Assembly (NCBI GenBank): GCA_964384375.1
Contig: CAYLLN010000001.1
Location: forward strand, 1 to 64,000
Direction of reading: 5' to 3'
Length of the DNA stretch: 64,000 nt
DNA from: CAYLLN01 sp964384375
GTDB lineage: Bacteria > Planctomycetota > Planctomycetia > Pirellulales > Pirellulaceae
The notes under the pieces were generated by a model. The model ran no database searches. It was not told the origin of the DNA and saw only the letters and a list, made by a program, of their open reading frames with translations. Position 1 is the first letter of the stretch. Every line of letters begins with the position of its first letter. Of the stretch, positions 50,956-59,576 are shown piece by piece. The position numbers were made by a program, and so were the translations under genes.

Positions 50956-52999
50956 CGGCAAGGGCAGCGAGTTTCTCCCTGTGTGCCAGTGAACCTGTGT
51001 GCCAGTGAATGAGCCACGCTGTTGCCGCCAGAGCCAGGAACGAAGCGGCCGATCCGAGGGCAATGCCGACAAGGAGAATATCGCTTGTGCCAAGTTCACT
51101 TCCGAACAAACGAAAGGGTTTTGTGGTCGAGGAGCGGTTCGGACGAGTGATGGAGACTGGTTGAGGGACTACGCGTGGGGCGCCGATCACGACGGGACGC
51201 TGCCTGGGCAGCAGCGGTGCGGCCGCAATCGGTTCGCCGGCATGACGCCCAGCAGCCTTCACGAGTTCCAGAAATTCGCCGCGCAGGCCGTGCCGATCTT
51301 CGCCCCTGCTCGCCGCAGCGATCTCCATGACAGCCGCGTAGTTGGCCTGTCCCTTGTGCTTCGAGTCTCGAAGCAACATCCCGAACGAGGCGACGGCGGT
51401 GGCAAACTGCATGTCGCCCGAGTCGGAACCAAAGCGTGCGCCGCTATCGGTGAGTGGGAACGACATCAGCGTACTCTTGCCGCCGGACGGAGGCTGGTAG
51501 CGGAGCTTTAGCGTGAGCAACTCGCGTGAAGCTGTGGCATTCGCCAATGCAGGCTCATCGGGAGGCTCACGCCTCCCGCTCGCCTCTGTCTCCTGTCCCC
51601 GGACTCCTGTCTCCTGATACTTCAGCGGATCGACCGCCGGCGGCGTAAGCGGCGAATCGGCTCCGGCCGGTACCAACTCGTACAAGGCGGTGACGCTGTG
51701 CCCCGCACCGATGTCCCCTGCATCCTTGGTATCGTCGTTGAAGTCGCGATCGGCCAGGCGGCGGTTCTCGTAGCCGATGAGGCGATAGGCCGCGACGGTG
51801 GCCGGATTGAACTCGACTTGCAGCTTCACGTCCTTCGCGATCGTGACGAGCGTCCCCTGCATCTGCTCGACGAGCACTTTGCGGGCCTCGGCATCGGAGT
51901 CGATGAAGGCGTAGTTGCCGTTGGCCTTGTTTGACAGTTCCTCCAGCAAAGCGTCGTTGTGATTGCCGAAACCGAAGCCAAGGAGACTTAAGTAGATTCC
52001 ACCTTTGGCCTCTTCGGTTGCCAGTCGGACGAGTTCGCCGGTCGATGTGACGCCGACGTTGAAATCGCCGTCGGTGCAGAGAAGCACACGGTTGGTCCCG
52101 TGCCTGATGAACTGCTGGCGGGCGGTCGCGTAGGCGAGTTGGATTCCCTGGCCGCCGTTCGTCGAACCACCGGCACGAAGGTTTTCGATGGCGGCAAGGA
52201 TTGTTCCCTGCTCGGTGCCGCTGGTCGGCGGCAGGACCAGTCCCGCCGAGCCCGCATAGACGACAATCGAGATCTTGTCGTTCTCGCCTAGTTGCCGGAC
52301 AAGCATCGCCAGCGATCGCTGCACTAGCGGCAGCTTGTTCGGCTGGTCCATCGAGCCCGAAACGTCGATCAGAAACACGAGGTTCGAAACTGGGCGATCC
52401 CCTTCCAGCCGCTTCCCTTGAATGCCGACGCGGACCAGCCGATGCTGCGGCTGCCACGGGCATTCGGCCGTTTCCAGATGCACGGCGAAGGGATGCTCGT
52501 CGGTCGGGCCGGCATAGGCATAGTCGAAGTAGTTGATGAGTTCCTCGATCCGCACGGCATCCGGCGGCGGGAGTCGATGATGTTCGAGCAGGTACGCCCG
52601 CGTCTTCGCGTAACTGGCCGTATCGACGTCGATCGAGAACGTCGAGAGAGGCGTGTCGCGAACAGCGAGGAACTCGTTCTCCTCGATGAAGGCGTGTTTG
52701 TCCCCCCCTTCGCCCGGACCGCGGCCTTGCTCGATCGAATCCTCAATGGGAACCGGTGCGATGGCGCTGCCGGCGGCGTCACCGGTCGCTAGAGCTGTTT
52801 CATGGGCAGCCGCCGGCATCGGCATGGATGCCGGAGCAGCCGAATATCGCGGCGCCTCAAAATCGGCCTGCTTTGCCGCCGTAGTCGACGGAGCACTGGC
52901 TGATGGCGCACTGGCCGGGTGCATTTCCGCACCACATCCCACCAGGAATGCCGCAATGCCGATCGAACCGAGAAACGCGATCCCCTGTGCGCGCACCAT
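50939..52999 (-). CDS. vWA-domain lipoprotein, YfbK-like
   Basis: 686 residues. The N-terminus (MVRAQGIAFLGSIGIAAFLV, then GCG) is a lipoprotein signal. A disordered linker precedes the YfbK N-terminal domain (FSIDVDTASYAKTRAYLLE, AVRIEELINYFDY). The vWA domain has an intact MIDAS (VFLIDVSGSMDQ near 216, TNGGQGIQLAYA and LCTDGDFNVG). A C-terminal domain (DUF3520-type: LTLKLRYQPPSGGKS, MQFATAVASFGMLLR) and one helix (ILLVGIALGSAASFLALAA) follow. Two changes are odd. Residues near 465-485 are encoded by a heptamer array plus a palindromic repeat. The tail after the helix is encoded by a 16-bp tandem duplication. Confidence 0.88.
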   Translation of the reverse strand: MVRAQGIAFLGSIGIAAFLVGCGAEMHPASAPSASAPSTTAAKQADFEAPRYSAAPASMPMPAAAHETALATGDAAGSAIAPVPIEDSIEQGRGPGEGGDKHAFIEENEFLAVRDTPLSTFSIDVDTASYAKTRAYLLEHHRLPPPDAVRIEELINYFDYAYAGPTDEHPFAVHLETAECPWQPQHRLVRVGIQGKRLEGDRPVSNLVFLIDVSGSMDQPNKLPLVQRSLAMLVRQLGENDKISIVVYAGSAGLVLPPTSGTEQGTILAAIENLRAGGSTNGGQGIQLAYATARQQFIRHGTNRVLLCTDGDFNVGVTSTGELVRLATEEAKGGIYLSLLGFGFGNHNDALLEELSNKANGNYAFIDSDAEARKVLVEQMQGTLVTIAKDVKLQVEFNPATVAAYRLIGYENRRLADRDFNDDTKDAGDIGAGHSVTALYELVPAGADSPLTPPAVDPLKYQETGVRGQETEASGRREPPDEPALANATASRELLTLKLRYQPPSGGKSTLMSFPLTDSGARFGSDSGDMQFATAVASFGMLLRDSKHKGQANYAAVMEIAAASRGEDRHGLRGEFLELVKAAGRHAGEPIAAAPLLPRQRPVVIGAPRVVPQPVSITRPNRSSTTKPFRLFGSELGTSDILLVGIALGSAASFLALAATAWLIHWHTGSLAHREKLAALAVKPVK
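50978..51009. repeat. Perfect 16-bp tandem duplication in vWA gene tail
   Basis: The 16 bases at 50978-50993 are repeated exactly at 50994-51009. Because 16 is not a multiple of 3, it shifts the reading frame of the last ~14 residues, which lie after the membrane helix. Confidence 0.75.
51555..51584 (+). repeat. TCATCGG/CGCTCGCC repeat, copy 6, inside the vWA gene
   Basis: TCATCGG, GGAGGC/GCCTCC arms around TCAC, CGCTCGCC. It is read in frame as part of the vWA protein (SGRREPPDEP region). Confidence 0.85.
51587..51614 (+). repeat. Heptanucleotide tandem array inside vWA gene (TGTCTCC type)
   Basis: Four 7-bp units: TGTCTCC, TGTCCCC, GGACTCC, TGTCTCC. It directly adjoins the palindromic repeat copy 6 and encodes the GVRGQETE region of the protein. 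Confidence 0.8.
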
Positions 53000-53199
53000 G
53001 AGCGGGCTCCTTGAACTTGCATGAATGCAGAATGGCGCGCTCGGCTCCGAGTGGAGCCCGCGCTTGGGACGTGACTCAGGTAGCGAGATTTCGCGCTTCC
53101 TGAATACGACGATGAAGGCCGGTCATTAGTTCTGATCCCAGCGGTTCCCGTCGTATTCCCAGGAAACGGCGGAATTCCCGGCTTGTTACAAACGGCTGG

Positions 53200-54417
53200 C
53201 TACTCCGCCGCTGCTGTTGCGAGGCGCAGCGCAATTTGGCAGGCGTCGCGATAGGCGGTGAGGTCGAGCATTTCGCTCGTCATGTGGACATTCACCTGTC
53301 CGCAGCCGAGCGTGACGGTGGGAATGCCGTGGGCATTGAGCCAGTTTGCGTCGAGGCCCCCGTTGCTCACTGCCTGAAATGGCTCGCGGCCGACGGCGCT
53401 AGCGGCCGCTTCGGCGAGGCGGACGCAATCACTCTTGCCGTCGAGCAGGAACGATTCGTAGTCGAGCCGCCCTTCGATCCGCACGCTGCCGCGGCGCCCT
53501 TCGCTACTGACGAGTTCCTTGGCCGCATTCTTGAACGCTTTCTCGATTTCGCCGATGAGCCGTTTGCGGAACGCCGGATCGTGGCTGCGGGCCTCGGCCT
53601 TGAGCGTGACGCGATCGGTGACCACGTTCGTCGCTTCGCCGCCATGAATGAAGCCGACGTTGCTCGTGCCGCGATGCTTCCCTTTCTGCACGAGGCCATG
53701 CCAGCCGCCGCGGGCAAGATTCGCGATCGCGAGCGATGCGATGGCGATCGCGCTCACGCCCCGTTCGGGACAGACGCCTGCATGAGCCGCCACACCGTCG
53801 ATTTCGATCACCATCCGGTAGCCGCCGGTCGCGCCGATGGTCAGCTTCTCCGGAGCGCCGCCGTCCCAATTGAAGCACATAGCCGGCTTGCCGAGCAGGC
53901 TTTGTTGAACGTTGCGGGCGCCGTACAGGCCGACCTCTTCCTGGATGAACCAGACAAACGTCAGCGGCGGATGCGGCAGTTTGCGTTCGAGAATCTCCAA
54001 GGCAGCCGAGAGGATCGTCCCGCAGCCCGCCCGGTTATCTGCCCCCAAGCCGGTTGTGGAAATCGCCGATTTGACAAATTCCCCCTCGACCTTCGGCCGG
54101 CAGCCGACGCAGATGGGCACGGTGTCCATGTGGGCCGTGAGCATCCGTCGCGGAGCCTTGCTCGTGCCGGGGAGCTTCAGGATCAAGTTCCCCGTGTTGC
54201 CGCGAATGATCGCCTTTGTATTAGCATTGTCCGTCTTAATCGCCTCTGCAGGCGCACCCGCAGCGAGTAGCTTCTCGCGAATGAATGCAGCCACGCCCGC
54301 CTCTTCGCCGCTCTTGCCGGGGATGGCCATGAGTTCGAGGACGAGCTGCTGGGCACGCTTGAGATTGGGGCTCGGGGTTCGGGATTTGGGGCTGAGGGGC
54401 ATTTTGCGGGTGGACAT
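53200..54417 (-). CDS. M20-family peptidase (tripeptidase T-like)
   Basis: 405 residues from ATG 54417 (MSTRKMP). Di-zinc ligand motifs: LTAHMDTVPI near 120, GLGADNRAGCG near 147, WFIQEEVGLYGA near 181, FNWDGGAPE near 208, and NVHMTSE near the C-terminus. The dimerisation domain contains RMVIEIDGVAAHAGVCPERG. It cleaves N-terminal residues from small peptides. The N-terminal stretch PKSRTPSPNLKR is encoded by a heptamer array (54367-54394), so the real domain begins near residue 18. It is divergent from rlmN, with 50 bp between starts. Confidence 0.9.
   Translation of the reverse strand: MSTRKMPLSPKSRTPSPNLKRAQQLVLELMAIPGKSGEEAGVAAFIREKLLAAGAPAEAIKTDNANTKAIIRGNTGNLILKLPGTSKAPRRMLTAHMDTVPICVGCRPKVEGEFVKSAISTTGLGADNRAGCGTILSAALEILERKLPHPPLTFVWFIQEEVGLYGARNVQQSLLGKPAMCFNWDGGAPEKLTIGATGGYRMVIEIDGVAAHAGVCPERGVSAIAIASLAIANLARGGWHGLVQKGKHRGTSNVGFIHGGEATNVVTDRVTLKAEARSHDPAFRKRLIGEIEKAFKNAAKELVSSEGRRGSVRIEGRLDYESFLLDGKSDCVRLAEAAASAVGREPFQAVSNGGLDANWLNAHGIPTVTLGCGQVNVHMTSEMLDLTAYRDACQIALRLATAAAE
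54367..54394 (-). repeat. Heptanucleotide array in the peptidase N-terminus (CCCCGAR type)
   Basis: Four units on the minus strand, CAGCCCC-AAATCCC-GAACCCC-GAGCCCC in 7-bp phase. It is the same motif family as the array inside rlmN 330 bp away. Confidence 0.8.
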
Positions 54418-54467
54418 CGCGTGCGTATCGTCGGGACGAAATGGGGTTTGGGCAGTATGATAACGAA

Positions 54468-55550
54468 ATGCAGCACCTTCTCGAACCGGCAACGTGGAAC
54501 TCGCTCAAATCGTGGCTTGCCGACCGCGGCCACAAGGCGTTTCGGGCTGCGCAGATTCGCAAATGGGTTTTCGAGGGGCGGGCCGAGTCGTTCGAGGACA
54601 TGAGCGATCTGCCGAAGGGGCTGCGGGCCGAGCTTGCGGCGGAGTTCTGCCTTTGGACGGGCCGCATCGTCCGGCATTCGGAATCGGCCGATGGGACAGA
54701 AAAACTGCTGATCGAATTCGGCACCCCGAGCCCCGAGCCCCAAGCCCCGAACCCCGAGACGGGCGACCGAATCGAATGCGTTCTCCTCCGGGACGACGAC
54801 CGCCGAACGATCTGTATCAGCACGCAGGTCGGCTGTGCGATGGGCTGCGTCTTTTGTGCCAGTGGTTTAGACGGCGTCGATCGGAACCTCACCACGGGCG
54901 AGATCGTTGAGCAAATGCTCCGGCTCCAGCGGCTCTTGCCGGCGGAAGAGCGGCTGTCGAACATCGTTGTCATGGGAATGGGGGAGCCGCTGGCCAACCT
55001 CGACAACCTGCTCCCCGCCCTCGACGAAGCGAACGCCGATAGCGGCCTGGGAATCAGCCACCGCCGCATTACGATCAGCACGGTCGGCTTGCCGAAACAA
55101 CTCGATCGGCTCTGCGACCTGAATACGCGATACCACCTGGCCGTGTCGCTGCATGCACCGACCGACGAGCTCCGCAACCGCATCGTGCCGGTCAACAAGA
55201 ACATCGGTCTAGCAGAGATCATCGCCGCGGCTGATCGCTATCTCGACGTGTCGAATCGCCGCCTGACGTTTGAGTATGTGTTGCTCGCCGGAATCAACGA
55301 CCAGCCGCAGCACGCGCACCAGCTTGTTGACTTACTGGCGGGTCGTGAAGCCTTCTTGAACGTGATCCCATACAACCCGGTCGCGGGACTGCCGTACCAG
55401 ACGCCATCGGGCAATGCGGTGAATCGCTTTCGCGACATCCTGCTGGCGGGCGGCTTGAACGTGAAATTCCGGCAGCGGAAGGGGGACGACATCAACGCGG
55501 CCTGTGGGCAGCTGAGGCGGAGCACGCCGGCACTCACGCAGATTGGCTGA
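54468..55550 (+). CDS. rlmN: 23S rRNA/tRNA C2-adenosine methyltransferase RlmN
   Basis: 360 residues from the ATG beginning MQHLLEPATWNSLKSWLADR. RlmN methylates A2503 of 23S rRNA and A37 of some tRNAs using a radical-SAM mechanism. The cluster motif CAMGCVFCASGLDGVDRNLT, VVMGMGEPLANLDNL, TISTVGLPKQ, VSLHAPTDELRNRI and YVLLAGIND are all present. The resolving Cys lies near residue ~346 (DINAACGQLR). Residues ~85-98 (GTPSPEPQAPNPET) are encoded by a heptamer array and are absent from typical RlmN. Confidence 0.95.
   Translation: MQHLLEPATWNSLKSWLADRGHKAFRAAQIRKWVFEGRAESFEDMSDLPKGLRAELAAEFCLWTGRIVRHSESADGTEKLLIEFGTPSPEPQAPNPETGDRIECVLLRDDDRRTICISTQVGCAMGCVFCASGLDGVDRNLTTGEIVEQMLRLQRLLPAEERLSNIVVMGMGEPLANLDNLLPALDEANADSGLGISHRRITISTVGLPKQLDRLCDLNTRYHLAVSLHAPTDELRNRIVPVNKNIGLAEIIAAADRYLDVSNRRLTFEYVLLAGINDQPQHAHQLVDLLAGREAFLNVIPYNPVAGLPYQTPSGNAVNRFRDILLAGGLNVKFRQRKGDDINAACGQLRRSTPALTQIG
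54724..54758 (+). repeat. Heptanucleotide array inside rlmN (CCCCGAG type)
   Basis: Five units CCCCGAG, CCCCGAG, CCCCAAG, CCCCGAA, CCCCGAG in perfect 7-bp phase, translated as part of RlmN. Confidence 0.88.
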
Positions 55551-55553
55551 GAC

Positions 55554-56648
55554 TCAGCGACTATCCGCCAATACTGCTGCTGCCGAGTCTTCTGCCGGCT
55601 GGCCGAACTGCAAAACCAGCCACTCGCGTCGCGTCGCGAAATCGACTGGTGATGATCGGGAATCGCCACTCCGCATCCAGCGTCGAGCGACTTCCAGCCA
55701 CCGGAGGCCGAGGTTGACTCGGTCGTGAACCGCCTCTTCGTGCAGCCACACCTGCACATGCCGATTGCGATTGGAGCTTGCAGCCCCGTCGAATGTCGGA
55801 AACGAACTAGACACTTCGTGCGGATGCAGCGAGACGGCGATCTGTAGGCCGCCCTCGCCCGTGCGACAGGCGTACCGCGGCTGGCCGCTGCTGCCGAGCA
55901 TCCAGAGGACCGGATGCCGCCAGGCCGCCGTGCGATTCACGCGGGCTAGTCGCTCATCGAGAATCCGGTCGAACTCCGCGCGGATCTTCCTCTCCGTTCG
56001 CTCCTTCACGATCGCCTGGACCTCGCCCTTGCTGTCGGCGACTCGCGACCAGGCGACGCGCTCGACCGTTCGTCCCACGATGCGTCCGAGCGGCCCGCGG
56101 CGGCCGGCCTCGATCCGATCGGTTGTCACGTTCGTCGTTGCATTTGCCTGCGACGGCAAGCCGACGAATCCGCGAGTCGGATCGAAGACCACTCGCTTCG
56201 TGGCCGTAAAAGTTGCGTCCGAATGACCGAATAGCGTTGCCGGTCCTTTGCGGCCGACCGTCTGCGAGTTGATCGTGCCCGATAGCTCAATCTCGAACGC
56301 AGCGGCCTGCAAATTCTCGGATACGACAAGCTTCGGCTGGCCGAGCACGCGGGCTTGGCCTGTCGCATGTACGCCCAGAATTTCCTCATCCACCGGCAGA
56401 TTCTCGTCGATTGGCTGTTCAACGAGAGGCCGGAAGAGATCGGCCGATAGATGCACGACGATCCAACGTGGTGAGCGAGGGGGCTGCAACGTCGCCGGCG
56501 ATGCCGGAGGTTGCACGCCGTTATCTCGGATTGGCAGAGCGTCGGCGGCTGCAAGCTGCTGTGCCGGCACCGCGGCGATGGCGGCGAAAACCGCAGAAAC
56601 GAGTACGAGCCTCCGTGCGACCATTCCTCCCCAAAAGCGAGAGAGCAT
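55554..56648 (-). CDS. Exported protein of unknown function
   Basis: 364 residues starting MLSRFWGGMVARRLVLVSAV, a signal peptide ending near LAAAD; an alternative Met is 8 codons later. A beta-rich body with VSENLQAAAFEIELSGTINSQ, HSDATFTATKRVVFDPTRGFVGLPS and ERVAWSRVADSKGEVQAIVKERTERKI is followed by a C-terminus with LQIAVSLHPHEV and VQVWLHEEAVHDRVNLGLRWLE. I do not recognise the family. It is convergent with rlmN (3 bp apart). Confidence 0.72.
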   Translation of the reverse strand: MLSRFWGGMVARRLVLVSAVFAAIAAVPAQQLAAADALPIRDNGVQPPASPATLQPPRSPRWIVVHLSADLFRPLVEQPIDENLPVDEEILGVHATGQARVLGQPKLVVSENLQAAAFEIELSGTINSQTVGRKGPATLFGHSDATFTATKRVVFDPTRGFVGLPSQANATTNVTTDRIEAGRRGPLGRIVGRTVERVAWSRVADSKGEVQAIVKERTERKIRAEFDRILDERLARVNRTAAWRHPVLWMLGSSGQPRYACRTGEGGLQIAVSLHPHEVSSSFPTFDGAASSNRNRHVQVWLHEEAVHDRVNLGLRWLEVARRWMRSGDSRSSPVDFATRREWLVLQFGQPAEDSAAAVLADSR

Positions 56649-56894
56649 GACGCGTGGCCTTGGCTGCGGCCGCCGGCATCACCGGGATGCCGCTCAACAA
56701 TGTCGGCCTTCCCGGGACACGCGAGTTCGCGCCGCAGGCTCGCAGAGACGAGCAACCGGCGATAACCCTGAGGCACGTGGCGATTCCGGCGAGCAAAGTC
56801 CTGTAATCAACTCTATGCCGAGAATCGCCAGAAGGCGAATTGGAATTTCTTCTATTCCAGGGAGTCGTCTAGAACGATCACTTAAACGCGCCAC

Positions 56895-57500
56895 TCAACC
56901 GCTGGATCGCGTAGCGAACACATAGGCTCCGATGCCCAAAACCAGAATGATGAACAGTGCGACCGTGACGCTGAGCAAGATGATGATCGCCTTAACGATG
57001 CTAAGGCTCTCCAAGCGATAGAACGCTCGCACGCTGCGCTTGAAGAAATAGGCGGCGAGCAAATAATGGATCGCCAGGCGAACAAGCAACAGTGGCGCAA
57101 TGACGGCGAACAGTTCGTCCTCCCGCAGCGATTGCCAAATGCGGACGGGCATCTCGAACGTGAAGCTGAATGCTGACGAAACGTAGTAAAACGCGGCCAG
57201 CCACCAGCCCCATCGACTTCCACGCCACAGGCCGATACCAGTGACGATCGCCAAGGCAGAGACTCCGCACAGTAGCCCGACGATGAGCCATTCCGGCTCT
57301 TTGACGCCGCCGGCCTGCGGAATGTTGAGAAGCCACATGCCGATGACGATGATCGGCAAGGAGAGAAATGCCAGGCCCACGAGCAGGTGCAGGCCGGAAA
57401 GAATCCAGATGCCGATCGGCCGCCGCCGGAGCGGTTGCAGTTGATCCTCGGTCACCAAGGGTGCGATGACGGCAGGAGCCGCATAGGGATTCTGTTCCAT
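56895..57500 (-). CDS. Hypothetical polytopic membrane protein
   Basis: 201 residues from ATG 57500 (MEQNPYAAPAVIAPLV). About five hydrophobic segments: IWILSGLHLLVGLAFLSLPIIVIGMWL, WLIVGLLCGVSALAIVTGIGLW, WWLAAFYYVSSAFSF, VIAPLLLVRLAIHYLLAAYFF, and IILLSVTVALFIILVLGIGAYV. The cytoplasmic N-terminus N-P-Y-A-A-P is a common start in planctomycete membrane proteins. No function is assigned. An upstream in-frame ATG is weaker. Confidence 0.7.
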   Translation of the reverse strand: MEQNPYAAPAVIAPLVTEDQLQPLRRRPIGIWILSGLHLLVGLAFLSLPIIVIGMWLLNIPQAGGVKEPEWLIVGLLCGVSALAIVTGIGLWRGSRWGWWLAAFYYVSSAFSFTFEMPVRIWQSLREDELFAVIAPLLLVRLAIHYLLAAYFFKRSVRAFYRLESLSIVKAIIILLSVTVALFIILVLGIGAYVFATRSSG

Positions 57501-57559
57501 CAGTCGCTGCGATGCAGTTTGGCACAATTAAGACGAGAGAGATCGCTGTTCACCGGCAA

Positions 57560-57584
57560 GTCCCGCCGAGCCGCCGGGACCTAC
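57560..57584 (-). repeat. GTAG-headed REP-like element containing the dxs stop codon
   Basis: On the minus strand GTAG (57584 to 57581) is followed by GTCCCG...CGGGAC. The TAG is the dxs stop. Confidence 0.7.
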
Positions 57585-59513
57585 AGGCTGGAAGCCTGCC
57601 CCACCAAGTCGCGGCAGGCGGCGGCGATGCCGGCGGCGTCGAGGCCCAGGTCGTGCAGGAGTTCCCCCCGCTCGCCATGCTCGATGAAGCGGTCGGGGAT
57701 GCCCAGACGGCGGACGCGGCTGGTGTCGAGCGACATGTCGCAGGCCGCTTCGAGGACCGCGCTGCCGAAGCCTCCCATGAGGCAACCTTCTTCGACGGTG
57801 AGGACGAACCCGGTCTCGCGAATGGCTCGCTCGACCATGTCGCGGTCGATCGGCTTGGCAAAGCGAGCGTTGACCACGGCAATGTCAATTCCTTCGCTGG
57901 CGAGTGTTTCAGCGGCTTTCAGGCAGTTTTCGAGCAGTGTGCCGAAGCAGAGGATCGTGCCGTCGGCGCCGGCGCGGAGGAGTTCGGAGCGGCCGATTTC
58001 GACTGGCTGACGATTGTCATCGGTCGAATCACTCCGACCAATGGTCGGGGCTTTGTTGGCATTCGCTTTCGGATAGCGGATAGAAACTGGGCTGTCGTGG
58101 CCGAGCCCGAAGTCGAGCATTGCCGGCACATCCCAGGCGTCGCCCGGCGCCATCACGACCATGTTCGGGAAGCAACGCATGTACGCGATGTCGAACGTGC
58201 CGTGATGCGTCGGTCCGTCGGGGCCGGTTAGGCCGGCGCGATCCAGCGTGAAGACAACCGGCAGGTTTTGCAGAGCGACCTCTTGAAAAATCTGGTCGTA
58301 GCTCCGCTGCAGAAACGTGCTGTAAATATCGACGATCGGCCGCATGCCGGCCTTTGCCTGTCCGGCAGCAAAGGCGACCGCGTGGGACTCGCAAATGCCC
58401 GTGTCGAAGAACCGGCCTGGCACGTCGTCGCGAATTTTCTCCAGCTTGTTCCCCTGGCACATCGCCGCTGTGAGAACCGTTACGCGCGGGTCGCGGTGCA
58501 TTGCCGCAAGAATCGCCTCGCTGACGACCTGCGTATAAGCCGGCACCGAACCCGATTTCTTCGGAACCGGGCAGCCGTTTTCCTGCGTGAAGGCCGGGGG
58601 TGTGTGGAAATAGACTGGGTCGGCGGCGGCAGGGGTGAAGCCGTGGCCTTTTTCGGTGACGACGTGCAGCAGGATTGGCCCCTTGAGATCCCGCACCATC
58701 GACAGGTACTTGCGGAGAATCGGCAGGTTATGGCCGTCGATCGGACCGAGGTAACGGAAGCCGAGGTCCTCGAACATCATGCCGCCGTGCAGGCCGGCCT
58801 TAACGCCCTCTTTGAGCTGAGCGAGGAATCGCTCGACCGGGTCGCCCAGAAGCGGCACGTTTTCTAGCACGCGGACCACTTCGTTTTTCAGGCCCGAATA
58901 AAACGGGCTGGTGCGCAGCCGATCGAGATAGCTCGCGACGCCGCCAACCCGCGGGCAGATCGACATCTTGTTATCGTTCAGCACGACGAGCAGGTCCTGC
59001 TTCATGCCGCCGATGTTGTTCAGGGCCTCCCAGACAATGCCGCTGGGGAAGGCACCGTCGCCGATGACCGCGACGCTCTTGCGGCTGTGTTGGCCGAGCA
59101 GGTCGTCGCCGCTCCGCAGGCCGCTGACCGTGCTGACGCTGGAGCCGGCGTGGCCGGTCATGAACAGGTCGTAGGCACTTTCGTGGGGATTCGGATACCC
59201 CATCAATNNNNNNNNNNATCAATCCGCCCTTGGTCCGGATCGTGCGGAATTCGTGGTAACGGCCGGTGACGAGCTTGTGCGGATAAATCTGGTGGCCGGT
59301 GTCCCAGATGAGACGGTCGGTGCGGAAGTCAAAGACGCTGTGCAGAGCGAGGCAGAGCTCGACGACGCCGAGGTTCGATGCGAAGTGGGCCGTCCGTTCT
59401 TCCAGCAGGTTGCACAGCACATCGCGGATTTCCGCGGCCAACTCGGCGAGCTGGGTATTCGTCATGCCGTGCAGGTCGGCAGCCGATTCGAGTTTGGTCA
59501 GATGAGGGTGCAT
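57581..59513 (-). CDS. dxs: 1-deoxy-D-xylulose-5-phosphate synthase
   Basis: Thiamine-diphosphate enzyme joining pyruvate and glyceraldehyde-3-phosphate, the entry to the MEP isoprenoid pathway. The N-terminus (HLTKLESAADLHGM, IRDVLCNLLEERTAHFASNLGVVELCLALHSVFD, DTGHQIYPHKL) lies right of the gap. YPNPHESAYDLFMTGHAGSS, VAVIGDGAFPSGIVWEALN, DGPTHHGTFDIAYMRCFPN and RYPKANANK lie left of it. The 10-N gap at 59208-59217 shifts the frame, but the flanks overlap by ATCAAT. Merging them gives GGLMGYPNP, so the gene is intact (~638 residues). The last residues (VGQASSL) and the stop codon are repeat-encoded. Confidence 0.93.
57584..57604 (-). repeat. GTGG-headed REP-like hairpin encoding the Dxs C-terminus
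   Basis: On the minus strand GTGG is followed by GGCAGGCT, a 3-base loop and AGCCTG. It abuts the GTAG element at 57560 and encodes the last codons of dxs. Confidence 0.6.
59208..59217. other. Assembly gap (10 N) inside dxs
   Basis: Both flanks end in ATCAAT (59202-59207 and 59218-59223). Collapsing the overlap restores a continuous dxs reading frame through a conserved motif. Confidence 0.85.
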
Positions 59514-59517
59514 ATTG

Positions 59518-59572
59518 GTGGCGCAGGCTTCCAGCCTGTCAGGATTTTTGGCAGGCAAGATGCCTGCCCCAC
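59518..59572. repeat. Inverted pair of GTGG-headed REP-like hairpins
   Basis: Plus-strand copy at 59518-59538 (GTGG, then CAGGCT-TCC-AGCCTG) faces a minus-strand copy at 59550-59572 (GTGG, then GGCAGGCA-loop-TGCCTGCC). The pair fills the spacer between dxs and the polyprenyl synthase gene. Confidence 0.7.
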
Positions 59573-59576
59573 GGGT

